Assembly (NCBI RefSeq): GCF_964340395.1
Contig: NC_135571.1
Span: 15,838,721 to 15,902,720 of the forward strand
Source: Glandiceps talaboti
Taxonomy: Eukaryota > Hemichordata > Enteropneusta > Spengelidae
Direction of reading: 5' to 3'
DNA length: 64,000 nucleotides
Below are positions 37,810 through 51,595 of this stretch, in pieces. The position numbers and the translations under genes are program-made. The notes under the pieces are model-generated. The model was not told the origin of the DNA and did not search any database. It was given only the letters and a program-made list of their open reading frames with translations. Position 1 is the first letter of the stretch. Each line of letters starts with the position of its first letter.

Positions 37810-40106
37810 TCAAAACGGATGAAAACGGGACAAAATCTGTCCAAAGTAGTCCAAAACTTTGGCAAACGAGTTAAAACTGGGTAAGATATGGCCACATCGG
37901 TTCAAAAAGCAGTGAAAACAATCTAAAATCTGTGAAAACGATTCAAAACCAATTGAAACCGATCGAAACATGTCTAAACTGAGTGAATACCGGTCAAAAC
38001 CTATCCACACAGGAATAAAATATGTGCAAATTTGTTAAAACCGGTTAAAACCTATTAAAACCATTTTAAACCAGTCAAAACCTGTCGGAATCAGTCCAAA
38101 ACATACGCAAATGAGTAAAAACTGGTACAAATAACTCCAAACCGGTTTTAAACAGGTCAACACCAACCAAAAAAATGTCAAAACCTGTGCAAATATGTTA
38201 AAACCTCAAAAATCCAGTTGGAAACTGTCCAAAGCGGTCAAAACCTGTCGTAACCATTCCAAACAAGTCGAAACTCGACCAGACCTGTCCATGAGGTCCA
38301 CAATAGGTGCAATTTATTCAAAACCTGTCCAAGCTGGTCCAAACCAGTGTAAAACCGATGCAAACGAGTTGATACCGATCAAAACCTGTCCAAACCTGTG
38401 CAAAATCTGTGGAAACCTGTCAAAACTTTTCCGAACCAGTCTAAAACCTTTCCAAACGAGTTAAAACTGGTCAAAACCTGTGTATACTGTTTTAAATCTT
38501 TCAAAATCGATCAACATTCGACAAAACTTTTGCAAAACATTTAAAACCTGTCCAAACAAGTCAAAACCTGTTAGAAATTATTCGAAACAGGTCGAAACCT
38601 GTCCAACCTGGTCCAAAACAGGTTCAAAGGAGTCAAAATCTATATAAAATTGTCAAAACCTGTGCACACCTGTCAAATCCTCACAGAACCAGTTCGAAAT
38701 CTGTCCAAAGCGGTCCAAACCTGGCGTAAAATAGGTTTAATTGATTTAAAACCTGTCCAAACTGGTCCAAACTAGTGTGAAACATATGCAAACTGATCGG
38801 TACCTGTCCACAGCAGTTTCAAACTTGTCAAAAGCGATAGAAACTGGTTCAAACCTGTACAAAATCTGTGGAAACTTGTCATAACTTTTTCAAACCAGAC
38901 CGAAACCATTAGAAGTGGTCAAAACCTGTTGCAAACGAGTCAAAACTGGTCAAAACCTGTCTATACATTTGTCAAAAATTGTGCAAAAGATTCAAAACCA
39001 GGTTTAGATAGACTTAGTCTGGTTGGGGTTTCACGTGTTTTGATTACTTCTGGACAATTTTGGACAAGTTTATAAAAGGTTTTCGACCGGTTTTGAAACT
39101 TTTGCACGGTTTTGGTCAATTTTGTTCGGTTTGAAACCAGTGTGAGCAAGTTTTACCTAGTTTTGACTATTTTGCAACATGTTTTGACAGAGTTTAAGTT
39201 AGTATAGGAACAAACTGGTCCGAAACCAGTGCAAAAACTCAAAACCGTTCAAAATCTGTGGAAACAAACTCAAAACCAGTCAAAATCAGTAAAAAACCGG
39301 TGCAAACCTATTCAAAACCAAAAACCTTATCTCATCTGTCCATATCTGTCCACAACCATTCTAAACCTGTTATACCAATCAAAACAGATAAAAAGCGGTG
39401 ATTATTGGTGCAATTTGGTCCAAACCTTTTGCAAACGATTCAAAACTGATCAAAATCTATTCAAAACAGTTGATATTCTATGCAAACGACTTAAAACAGG
39501 TTAAAACCAATCAAAACTATTCAAAACAAATGAAAACGGGACACAACCTGTCCAAAGCAGTCCAAAACTCGGGCAAACGAGTCCACATCTGTTCCTACCA
39601 GGTCTAAAATATTTGCAATTGATTCAAATTCTATAGAATCTGGTCAAAACCAGTCCATAATCTGTGCAAACGACAAAAAACTGATAAAAAACTCTCAAAA
39701 CAATTTTTAAACAGGTCAAAACCAATGAATACCGGGCAATCTGGTCCAAACATTGTCCAAACCGGTAAAAACCGATCGAAATTGGTCAAAACCGGTGTAA
39801 ACTAGTCAAAATTTGCCAAAACATGTCCGAACTCGTTTCTAACAATTCAAAACAAACAAAACCGGTCAAAACCTGTAGACATTAGTCCAAAACCTGTTTA
39901 AACGTGTACAAAGCTGGTACAAATCAGTATAAACCGCTTTTTAAACTTGTTTTAAAAACCGTTCGATAGAGGTCAAAAACCTGTACAATAGATTCAAAAC
40001 TAGTAAAACTCTGTTAATACATGTTTTAAAACTGGTCAAAACCTATTCAAACCAATTAAAATTTTGTGTAAACGACTAAAAACATGTTAAAACCAGTCAA
40101 AACTAT
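37810..40106 (+). repeat. S unit 14 (2,297 bp)
   Basis: It is like unit 13 (CCTATCC, GAAGTGGTC, GCAAACCTATTC), but reads AACTCGGGC near 39565 instead of AACCCGGGC. The inverted block is about 39000-39199. Confidence 0.95.
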
Positions 40107-42403
40107 TCAAAACGGATGAAAACGGGACAAAATCTGTCCAAAGTAGTCCAAAACTTTGGCAAACGAGTTAAAACTGGGTAAGATATGGCCACATCGGTTC
40201 AAAAAGCAGTGAAAACAATCTAAAATCTGTGAAAACGATTCAAAACCAATTGAAACCGATCGAAACATGTCTAAACTGAGTGAATACCGGTCAAAACCTC
40301 TCCACACAGGAATAAAATATGTGCAAATTTGTTAAAACCGGTTAAAACCTATTAAAACCATTTTAAACCAGTCAAAACCTGTCGGAATCAGTCCAAAACA
40401 TACGCAAATGAGTAAAAACTGGTACAAATAACTCCAAACAGGTTTTAAACAGGTCAACACCAACCAAAAAAATGTCAAAACCTGTGCAAATATGTTAAAA
40501 CCTCAAAAATCCAGTTGGAAACTGTCCAAAGCGGTCAAAACCTGTCGTAACCATTCCAAACAAGTCGAAACTCGACCAGACCTGTCCATGAGGTCCACAA
40601 TAGGTGCAATTTATTCAAAACCTGTCCAAGCTGGTCCAAACCAGTGTAAAACCGATGCAAACGAGTTGATACCGATCAAAACCTGTCCAAACCTGTGCAA
40701 AATCTGTGGAAACCTGTCAAAACTTTTCCGAACCAGTCTAAAACCTTTCCAAACGAGTTAAAACTGGTCAAAACCTGTGTATACTGTTTTAAATCTTTCA
40801 AAATCGATCAACATTCGACAAAACTTTTGCAAAACATTTAAAACCTGTCCAAACAAGTCAAAACCTGTTAGAAATTATTCGAAACAGGTCGAAACCTGTC
40901 CAACCTGGTCCAAAACAGGTTCAAAGGAGTCAAAATCTATATAAAATTGTCAAAACCTGTGCACACCTGTCAAATCCTCACAGAACCAGTTCGAAATCTG
41001 TCCAAAGCGGTCCAAACCTGGCGTAAAATAGGTTTAATTGATTTAAAACCTGTCCAAACTGGTCCAAACTAGTGTGAAACATATGCAAACTGATCGGTAC
41101 CTGTCCACAGCAGTTTCAAACTTGTCAAAAGCGATAGAAACTGGTTCAAACCTGTACAAAATCTGTGGAAACTTGTCATAACTTTTTCAAACCAGACCGA
41201 AACCATTAGAAGCGGTCAAAACCTGTTGCAAACGAGTCAAAACTGGTCAAAACCTGTCTATACATTTGTCAAAAATTGTGCAAAAGATTCAAAACCAGGT
41301 TTAGATAGACTTAGTCTGGTTGGGGTTTCACGTGTTTTGATTACTTCTGGACAATTTTGGACAAGTTTATAAAAGGTTTTCGACCGGTTTTGAAACTTTT
41401 GCACGGTTTTGGTCAATTTTGTTCGGTTTGAAACCAGTGTGAGCAAGTTTTACCTAGTTTTGACTATTTTGCAACATGTTTTGACAGAGTTTAAGTTAGT
41501 ATAGGAACAAACTGGTCCGAAACCAGTGCAAAAACTCAAAACCGTTCAAAATCTGTGGAAACAAACTCAAAACCAGTCAAAATCAGTAAAAAACCGGTGC
41601 AAATCTATTCAAAACCAAAAACCTTATCTCATCTGTCCATATCTGTCCACAACCATTCTAAACCTGTTATACCAATCAAAACAGATAAAAAGCGGTGATT
41701 ATTGGTGCAATTTGGTCCAAACCTTTTGCAAACGATTCAAAACTGATCAAAATCTATTCAAAACAGTTTATATTCTATGCAAACGACTTAAAACAGGTTA
41801 AAACCAATCAAAACTATTCAAAACAAATGAAAACGGGACACAACCTGTCCAAAGCAGTCCAAAACTCGGGCAAACGAGTCCACATCTGTTCCTACCAGGT
41901 CTAAAATATTTGCAATTGATTCAAATTCTATAGAATCTGGTCAAAACCAGTCCATAATCTGTGCAAACGACAAAAAACTGATAAAAAACTCTCAAAACAA
42001 TTTTTAAACAGGTCAAAACCAATGAATACCGGGCAATCTGGTCCAAACATTGTCCAAACCGGTAAAAACCGATCGAAATTGGTCAAAACCGGTGTAAACT
42101 AGTCAAAATTTGCCAAAACATGTCCGAACTCGTTTCTAACAATTCAAAACAAACAAAACCGGTCAAAACCTGTAGACATTAGTCCAAAACCTGTTTAAAC
42201 GTGTACAAAGCTGGTACAAATCAGTATAAACCGCTTTTTAAACTTGTTTTAAAAACCGTTCGATAGAGGTCAAAAACCTGTACAATAGATTCAAAACTAG
42301 TAAAACTCTGTTAATACATGTTTTAAAACTGGTCAAAACCTATTCAAACCAATTAAAATTTTGTGTAAACGACTAAAAACATGTTAAAACCAGTCAAAAC
42401 TAT
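40107..42403 (+). repeat. S unit 15 (2,297 bp)
   Basis: It carries CCTCTCC, GAAGCGGTC, GCAAATCTATTC, CAGTTTATATTC and AACTCGGGC, a combination close to short unit 5 in the L zone apart from the 9 bp insertion. A private C-to-A change at 40440 gives AAACAGG. The inverted block is about 41297-41496. Confidence 0.95.
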
Positions 42404-44700
42404 TCAAAACGGATGAAAACGGGACAAAATCTGTCCAAAGTAGTCCAAAACTTTGGCAAACGAGTTAAAACTGGGTAAGATATGGCCACATCGGTTCAAA
42501 AAGCAGTGAAAACAATCTAAAATCTGTGAAAACGATTCAAAACCAATTGAAACCGATCGAAACATGTCTAAACTGAGTGAATACCGGTCAAAACCTCTCC
42601 ACACAGGAATAAAATATGTGCAAATTTGTTAAAACCGGTTAAAACCTATTAAAACCATTTTAAACCAGTCAAAACCTGTCGGAATCAGTCCAAAACATAC
42701 GCAAATGAGTAAAAACTGGTACAAATAACTCCAAACCGGTTTTAAACAGGTCAACACCAACCAAAAAAATGTCAAAACCTGTGCAAATATGTTAAAACCT
42801 CAAAAATCCAGTTGGAAACTGTCCAAAGCGGTCAAAACCTGTCGTAACCATTCCAAACAAGTCGAAACTCGACCAGACCTGTCCATGAGGTCCACAATAG
42901 GTGCAATTTATTCAAAACCTGTCCAAGCTGGTCCAAACCAGTGTAAAACCGATGCAAACGAGTTGATACCGATCAAAACCTGTCCAAACCTGTGCAAAAT
43001 CTGTGGAAACCTGTCAAAACTTTTCCGAACCAGTCTAAAACCTTTCCAAACGAGTTAAAACTGGTCAAAACCTGTGTATACTGTTTTAAATCTTTCAAAA
43101 TCGATCAACATTCGACAAAACTTTTGCAAAACATTTAAAACCTGTCCAAACAAGTCAAAACCTGTTAGAAATTATTCGAAACAGGTCGAAACCTGTCCAA
43201 CCTGGTCCAAAACAGGTTCAAAGGAGTCAAAATCTATATAAAATTGTCAAAACCTGTGCACACCTGTCAAATCCTCACAGAACCAGTTCGAAATCTGTCC
43301 AAAGCGGTCCAAACCTGGCGTAAAATAGGTTTAATTGATTTAAAACCTGTCCAAACTGGTCCAAACTAGTGTGAAACATATGCAAACTGATCGGTACCTG
43401 TCCACAGCAGTTTCAAACTTGTCAAAAGCGATAGAAACTGGTTCAAACCTGTACAAAATCTGTGGAAACTTGTCATAACTTTTTCAAACCAGACCGAAAC
43501 CATTAGAAGTGGTCAAAACCTGTTGCAAACGAGTCAAAACTGGTCAAAACCTGTCTATACATTTGTCAAAAATTGTGCAAAAGATTCAAAACCAGGTTTA
43601 GATAGACTTAGTCTGGTTGGGGTTTCACGTGTTTTGATTACTTCTGGACAATTTTGGACAAGTTTATAAAAGGTTTTCGACCGGTTTTGAAACTTTTGCA
43701 CGGTTTTGGTCAATTTTGTTCGGTTTGAAACCAGTGTGAGCAAGTTTTACCTAGTTTTGACTATTTTGCAACATGTTTTGACAGAGTTTAAGTTAGTATA
43801 GGAACAAACTGGTCCGAAACCAGTGCAAAAACTCAAAACCGTTCAAAATCTGTGGAAACAAACTCAAAACCAGTCAAAATCAGTAAAAAACCGGTGCAAA
43901 CCTATTCAAAACCAAAAACCTTATCTCATCTGTCCATATCTGTCCACAACCATTCTAAACCTGTTATACCAATCAAAACAGATAAAAAGCGGTGATTATT
44001 GGTGCAATTTGGTCCAAACCTTTTGCAAACGATTCAAAACTGATCAAAATCTATTCAAAACAGTTTATATTCTATGCAAACGACTTAAAACAGGTTAAAA
44101 CCAATCAAAACTATTCAAAACAAATGAAAACGGGACACAACCTGTCCAAAGCAGTCCAAAACTCGGGCAAACGAGTCCACATCTGTTCCTACCAGGTCTA
44201 AAATATTTGCAATTGATTCAAATTCTATAGAATCTGGTCAAAACCAGTCCATAATCTGTGCAAACGACAAAAAACTGATAAAAAACTCTCAAAACAATTT
44301 TTAAACAGGTCAAAACCAATGAATACCGGGCAATCTGGTCCAAACATTGTCCAAACCGGTAAAAACCGATCGAAATTGGTCAAAACCGGTGTAAACTAGT
44401 CAAAATTTGCCAAAACATGTCCGAACTCGTTTCTAACAATTCAAAACAAACAAAACCGGTCAAAACCTGTAGACATTAGTCCAAAACCTGTTTAAACGTG
44501 TACAAAGCTGGTACAAATCAGTATAAACCGCTTTTTAAACTTGTTTTAAAAACCGTTCGATAGAGGTCAAAAACCTGTACAATAGATTCAAAACTAGTAA
44601 AACTCTGTTAATACATGTTTTAAAACTGGTCAAAACCTATTCAAACCAATTAAAATTTTGTGTAAACGACTAAAAACATGTTAAAACCAGTCAAAACTAT
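42404..44700 (+). repeat. S unit 16 (2,297 bp)
   Basis: It carries CCTCTCC, GAAGTGGTC and GCAAACCTATTC, combined with CAGTTTATATTC and AACTCGGGC of unit 15: left half like unit 18, right half like unit 15. The inverted block is about 43594-43793. Confidence 0.95.
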
Positions 44701-47001
44701 TCAAAACGGATGAAAACGGGACAAAATCTGTCCAAAGTAGTCCAAAACTTTGGCAAACGAGTTAAAACTGGGTAAGATATGGCCACATCGGTTCAAAAAG
44801 CAGTGAAAACAATCTAAAATCTGTGAAAACGATTCAAAACCAATTGAAACCGATCGAAACATGTCTAAACTGAGTGAATACCGGTCAAAACCTCTCCACA
44901 CAGGAATAAAATATGTGCAAATTTGTTAAAACCGGTTAAAACCTATTAAAACCATTTTAAACCAGTCAAAACCTGTCGGAATCAGTCCAAAACATACGCA
45001 AATGAGTAAAAACTGGTACAAATAACTCCAAACCGGTTTTAAACAGGTCAACACCAACCAAAAAAATGTCAAAACCTGTGCAAATATGTTAAAACCTCAA
45101 AAATCCAGTTGGAAACTGTCCAAAGCGGTCAAAACCTGTCGTAACCATTCCAAACAAGTCGAAACTCGACCAGACCTGTCCATGAGGTCCACAATAGGTG
45201 CAATTTATTCAAAACCTGTCCAAGCTGGTCCAAACCAGTGTAAAACCGATGCAAACGAGTTGATACCGATCAAAACCTGTCCAAACCTGTGCAAAATCTG
45301 TGGAAACCTGTCAAAACTTTTCCGAACCAGTCTAAAACCTTTCCAAACGAGTTAAAACTGGTCAAAACCTGTGTATACTGTTTTAAATCTTTCAAAATCG
45401 ATCAACATTCGACAAAACTTTTGCAAAACATTTAAAACCTGTCCAAACAAGTCAAAACCTGTTAGAAATTATTCGAAACAGGTCGAAACCTGTCCAACCT
45501 GGTCCAAAACAGGTTCAAAGGAGTCAAAATCTATATAAAATTGTCAAAACCTGTGCACACCTGTCAAATCCTCACAGAACCAGTTCGAAATCTGTCCAAA
45601 GCGGTCCAAACCTGGCGTAAAATAGGTTTAATTGATTTAAAACCTGTCCAAACTGGTCCAAACTAGTGTGAAACATATGCAAACTGATCGGTACCTGTCC
45701 ACAGCAGTTTCAAACTTGTCAAAAGCGATAGAAACTGGTTCAAACCTGTACAAAATCTGTGGAAACTTGTCATAACTTTTTCAAACCAGACCGAAACCAT
45801 TAGAAGTGGTCAAAACCTGTTGCAAACGAGTCAAAACTGGTCAAAACCTGTCTATACATTTGTCAAAAATTGTGCAAAAGATTCAAAACCAGGTTTAGAT
45901 AGACTTAGTCTGGTTGGGGTTTCACGTGTTTTGATTACTTCTGGACAATTTTGGACAAGTTTATAAAAGGTTTTCGACCGGTTTTGAAACTTTTGCACGG
46001 TTTTGGTCAATTTTGTTCGGTTTGAAACCAGTGTGAGCAAGTTTTACCTAGTTTTGACTATTTTGCAACATGTTTTGACAGAGTTTAAGTTAGTATAGGA
46101 ACAAACTGGTCCGAAACCAGTGCAAAAACTCAAAACCGTTCAAAATCTGTGGAAACAAACTCAAAACCAGTCAAAATCAGTAAAAAACCGGTGCAAACCT
46201 ATTCAAAACCAAAAACCTTATCTCATCTGTCCATATCTGTCCACAACCATTCTAAACCTGTTATACCAATCAAAACAGATAAAAAGCGGTGATTATTGGT
46301 GCAATTTGGTCCAAACCTTTTGCAAACGATTCAAAACTGATCAAAATCTATTCAAAACAGTTGATATTCTATGCAAACGACTTAAAACAGGTTAAAACCA
46401 ATCAAAACTATTCAAAACATTCAAATGAAAACGGGACACAACCTGTCCAAAGCAGTCCAAAACTCGGGCAAACGAGTCCACATCTGTTCCTACCAGGTCT
46501 AAAATATTTGCAATTGATTCAAATTCTATAGAATCTGGTCAAAACCAGTCCATAATCTGTGCAAACGACAAAAAACTGATAAAAAACTCTCAAAACAATT
46601 TTTAAACAGGTCAAAACCAATGAATACCGGGCAATCTGGTCCAAACATTGTCCAAACCGGTAAAAACCGATCGAAATTGGTCAAAACCGGTGTAAACTAG
46701 TCAAAATTTGCCAAAACATGTCCGAACTCGTTTCTAACAATTCAAAACAAACAAAACCGGTCAAAACCTGTAGACATTAGTCCAAAACCTGTTTAAACGT
46801 GTACAAAGCTGGTACAAATCAGTATAAACCGCTTTTTAAACTTGTTTTAAAAACCGTTCGATAGAGGTCAAAAACCTGTACAATAGATTCAAAACTAGTA
46901 AAACTCTGTTAATACATGTTTTAAAACTGGTCAAAACCTATTCAAACCAATTAAAATTTTGTGTAAACGACTAAAAACATGTTAAAACCAGTCAAAACTA
47001 T
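44701..47001 (+). repeat. S unit 17 (2,301 bp), with a private 4 bp insertion
   Basis: It carries CCTCTCC, GAAGTGGTC, GCAAACCTATTC and AACTCGGGC. A 4 bp insertion near 46418-46423 turns CAAAACAAATG into CAAAACATTCAAATG, apparently a local duplication of ATTC. The inverted block is about 45891-46090. Confidence 0.95.
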
Positions 47002-49298
47002 TCAAAACGGATGAAAACGGGACAAAATCTGTCCAAAGTAGTCCAAAACTTTGGCAAACGAGTTAAAACTGGGTAAGATATGGCCACATCGGTTCAAAAA
47101 GCAGTGAAAACAATCTAAAATCTGTGAAAACGATTCAAAACCAATTGAAACCGATCGAAACATGTCTAAACTGAGTGAATACCGGTCAAAACCTCTCCAC
47201 ACAGGAATAAAATATGTGCAAATTTGTTAAAACCGGTTAAAACCTATTAAAACCATTTTAAACCAGTCAAAACCTGTCGGAATCAGTCCAAAACATACGC
47301 AAATGAGTAAAAACTGGTACAAATAACTCCAAACCGGTTTTAAACAGGTCAACACCAACCAAAAAAATGTCAAAACCTGTGCAAATATGTTAAAACCTCA
47401 AAAATCCAGTTGGAAACTGTCCAAAGCGGTCAAAACCTGTCGTAACCATTCCAAACAAGTCGAAACTCGACCAGACCTGTCCATGAGGTCCACAATAGGT
47501 GCAATTTATTCAAAACCTGTCCAAGCTGGTCCAAACCAGTGTAAAACCGATGCAAACGAGTTGATACCGATCAAAACCTGTCCAAACCTGTGCAAAATCT
47601 GTGGAAACCTGTCAAAACTTTTCCGAACCAGTCTAAAACCTTTCCAAACGAGTTAAAACTGGTCAAAACCTGTGTATACTGTTTTAAATCTTTCAAAATC
47701 GATCAACATTCGACAAAACTTTTGCAAAACATTTAAAACCTGTCCAAACAAGTCAAAACCTGTTAGAAATTATTCGAAACAGGTCGAAACCTGTCCAACC
47801 TGGTCCAAAACAGGTTCAAAGGAGTCAAAATCTATATAAAATTGTCAAAACCTGTGCACACCTGTCAAATCCTCACAGAACCAGTTCGAAATCTGTCCAA
47901 AGCGGTCCAAACCTGGCGTAAAATAGGTTTAATTGATTTAAAACCTGTCCAAACTGGTCCAAACTAGTGTGAAACATATGCAAACTGATCGGTACCTGTC
48001 CACAGCAGTTTCAAACTTGTCAAAAGCGATAGAAACTGGTTCAAACCTGTACAAAATCTGTGGAAACTTGTCATAACTTTTTCAAACCAGACCGAAACCA
48101 TTAGAAGTGGTCAAAACCTGTTGCAAACGAGTCAAAACTGGTCAAAACCTGTCTATACATTTGTCAAAAATTGTGCAAAAGATTCAAAACCAGGTTTAGA
48201 TAGACTTAGTCTGGTTGGGGTTTCACGTGTTTTGATTACTTCTGGACAATTTTGGACAAGTTTATAAAAGGTTTTCGACCGGTTTTGAAACTTTTGCACG
48301 GTTTTGGTCAATTTTGTTCGGTTTGAAACCAGTGTGAGCAAGTTTTACCTAGTTTTGACTATTTTGCAACATGTTTTGACAGAGTTTAAGTTAGTATAGG
48401 AACAAACTGGTCCGAAACCAGTGCAAAAACTCAAAACCGTTCAAAATCTGTGGAAACAAACTCAAAACCAGTCAAAATCAGTAAAAAACCGGTGCAAACC
48501 TATTCAAAACCAAAAACCTTATCTCATCTGTCCATATCTGTCCACAACCATTCTAAACCTGTTATACCAATCAAAACAGATAAAAAGCGGTGATTATTGG
48601 TGCAATTTGGTCCAAACCTTTTGCAAACGATTCAAAACTGATCAAAATCTATTCAAAACAGTTGATATTCTATGCAAACGACTTAAAACAGGTTAAAACC
48701 AATCAAAACTATTCAAAACAAATGAAAACGGGACACAACCTGTCCAAAGCAGTCCAAAACCCGGGCAAACGAGTCCACATCTGTTCCTACCAGGTCTAAA
48801 ATATTTGCAATTGATTCAAATTCTATAGAATCTGGTCAAAACCAGTCCATAATCTGTGCAAACGACAAAAAACTGATAAAAAACTCTCAAAACAATTTTT
48901 AAACAGGTCAAAACCAATGAATACCGGGCAATCTGGTCCAAACATTGTCCAAACCGGTAAAAACCGATCGAAATTGGTCAAAACCGGTGTAAACTAGTCA
49001 AAATTTGCCAAAACATGTCCGAACTCGTTTCTAACAATTCAAAACAAACAAAACCGGTCAAAACCTGTAGACATTAGTCCAAAACCTGTTTAAACGTGTA
49101 CAAAGCTGGTACAAATCAGTATAAACCGCTTTTTAAACTTGTTTTAAAAACCGTTCGATAGAGGTCAAAAACCTGTACAATAGATTCAAAACTAGTAAAA
49201 CTCTGTTAATACATGTTTTAAAACTGGTCAAAACCTATTCAAACCAATTAAAATTTTGTGTAAACGACTAAAAACATGTTAAAACCAGTCAAAACTAT
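47002..49298 (+). repeat. S unit 18 (2,297 bp), first of a duplicated trio
   Basis: It carries CCTCTCC, GAAGTGGTC, GCAAACCTATTC, AACCCGGGC and GTGTAAACG. It pairs with unit 21, 6,891 bp downstream. The inverted block is about 48192-48391. Confidence 0.95.
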
Positions 49299-51595
49299 TC
49301 AAAACGGATGAAAACGGGACAAAATCTGTCCAAAGTAGTCCAAAACTTTGGCAAACGAGTTAAAACTGGGTAAGATATGGCCACATCGGTTCAAAAAGCA
49401 GTGAAAACAATCTAAAATCTGTGAAAACGATTCAAAACCAATTGAAACCGATCGAAACATGTCTAAACTGAGTGAATACCGGTCAAAACCTCTCCACACA
49501 GGAATAAAATATGTGCAAATTTGTTAAAACCGGTTAAAACCTATTAAAACCATTTTAAACCAGTCAAAACCTGTCGGAATCAGTCCAAAACATACGCAAA
49601 TGAGTAAAAACTGGTACAAATAACTCCAAACCGGTTTTAAACAGGTCAACACCAACCAAAAAAATGTCAAAACCTGTGCAAATATGTTAAAACCTCAAAA
49701 ATCCAGTTGGAAACTGTCCAAAGCGGTCAAAACCTGTCGTAACCATTCCAAACAAGTCGAAACTCGACCAGACCTGTCCATGAGGTCCACAATAGGTGCA
49801 ATTTATTCAAAACCTGTCCAAGCTGGTCCAAACCAGTGTAAAACCGATGCAAACGAGTTGATACCGATCAAAACCTGTCCAAACCTGTGCAAAATCTGTG
49901 GAAACCTGTCAAAACTTTTCCGAACCAGTCTAAAACCTTTCCAAACGAGTTAAAACTGGTCAAAACCTGTGTATACTGTTTTAAATCTTTCAAAATCGAT
50001 CAACATTCGACAAAACTTTTGCAAAACATTTAAAACCTGTCCAAACAAGTCAAAACCTGTTAGAAATTATTCGAAACAGGTCGAAACCTGTCCAACCTGG
50101 TCCAAAACAGGTTCAAAGGAGTCAAAATCTATATAAAATTGTCAAAACCTGTGCACACCTGTCAAATCCTCACAGAACCAGTTCGAAATCTGTCCAAAGC
50201 GGTCCAAACCTGGCGTAAAATAGGTTTAATTGATTTAAAACCTGTCCAAACTGGTCCAAACTAGTGTGAAACATATGCAAACTGATCGGTACCTGTCCAC
50301 AGCAGTTTCAAACTTGTCAAAAGCGATAGAAACTGGTTCAAACCTGTACAAAATCTGTGGAAACTTGTCATAACTTTTTCAAACCAGACCGAAACCATTA
50401 GAAGTGGTCAAAACCTGTTGCAAACGAGTCAAAACTGGTCAAAACCTGTCTATACATTTGTCAAAAATTGTGCAAAAGATTCAAAACCAGGTTTAGATAG
50501 ACTTAGTCTGGTTGGGGTTTCACGTGTTTTGATTACTTCTGGACAATTTTGGACAAGTTTATAAAAGGTTTTCGACCGGTTTTGAAACTTTTGCACGGTT
50601 TTGGTCAATTTTGTTCGGTTTGAAACCAGTGTGAGCAAGTTTTACCTAGTTTTGACTATTTTGCAACATGTTTTGACAGAGTTTAAGTTAGTATAGGAAC
50701 AAACTGGTCCGAAACCAGTGCAAAAACTCAAAACCGTTCAAAATCTGTGGAAACAAACTCAAAACCAGTCAAAATCAGTAAAAAACCGGTGCAAACCTAT
50801 TCAAAACCAAAAACCTTATCTCATCTGTCCATATCTGTCCACAACCATTCTAAACCTGTTATACCAATCAAAACAGATAAAAAGCGGTGATTATTGGTGC
50901 AATTTGGTCCAAACCTTTTGCAAACGATTCAAAACTGATCAAAATCTATTCAAAACAGTTGATATTCTATGCAAACGACTTAAAACAGGTTAAAACCAAT
51001 CAAAACTATTCAAAACAAATGAAAACGGGACACAACCTGTCCAAAGCAGTCCAAAACCCGGGCAAACGAGTCCACATCTGTTCCTACCAGGTCTAAAATA
51101 TTTGCAATTGATTCAAATTCTATAGAATCTGGTCAAAACCAGTCCATAATCTGTGCAAACGACAAAAAACTGATAAAAAACTCTCAAAACAATTTTTAAA
51201 CAGGTCAAAACCAATGAATACCGGGCAATCTGGTCCAAACATTGTCCAAACCGGTAAAAACCGATCGAAATTGGTCAAAACCGGTGTAAACTAGTCAAAA
51301 TTTGCCAAAACATGTCCGAACTCGTTTCTAACAATTCAAAACAAACAAAACCGGTCAAAACCTGTAGACATTAGTCCAAAACCTGTTTAAACGTGTACAA
51401 AGCTGGTACAAATCAGTATAAACCGCTTTTTAAACTTGTTTTAAAAACCGTTCGATAGAGGTCAAAAACCTGTACAATAGATTCAAAACTAGTAAAACTC
51501 TGTTAATACATGTTTTAAAACTGGTCAAAACCTATTCAAACCAATTAAAATTTTGTGTAAACGACTAAAAACATGTTAAAACCAGTCAAAACTAT
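49299..51595 (+). repeat. S unit 19 (2,297 bp), second of a duplicated trio
   Basis: It shows the same variant states as unit 18 and as unit 22, 6,891 bp downstream. The inverted block is about 50489-50688. Confidence 0.95.
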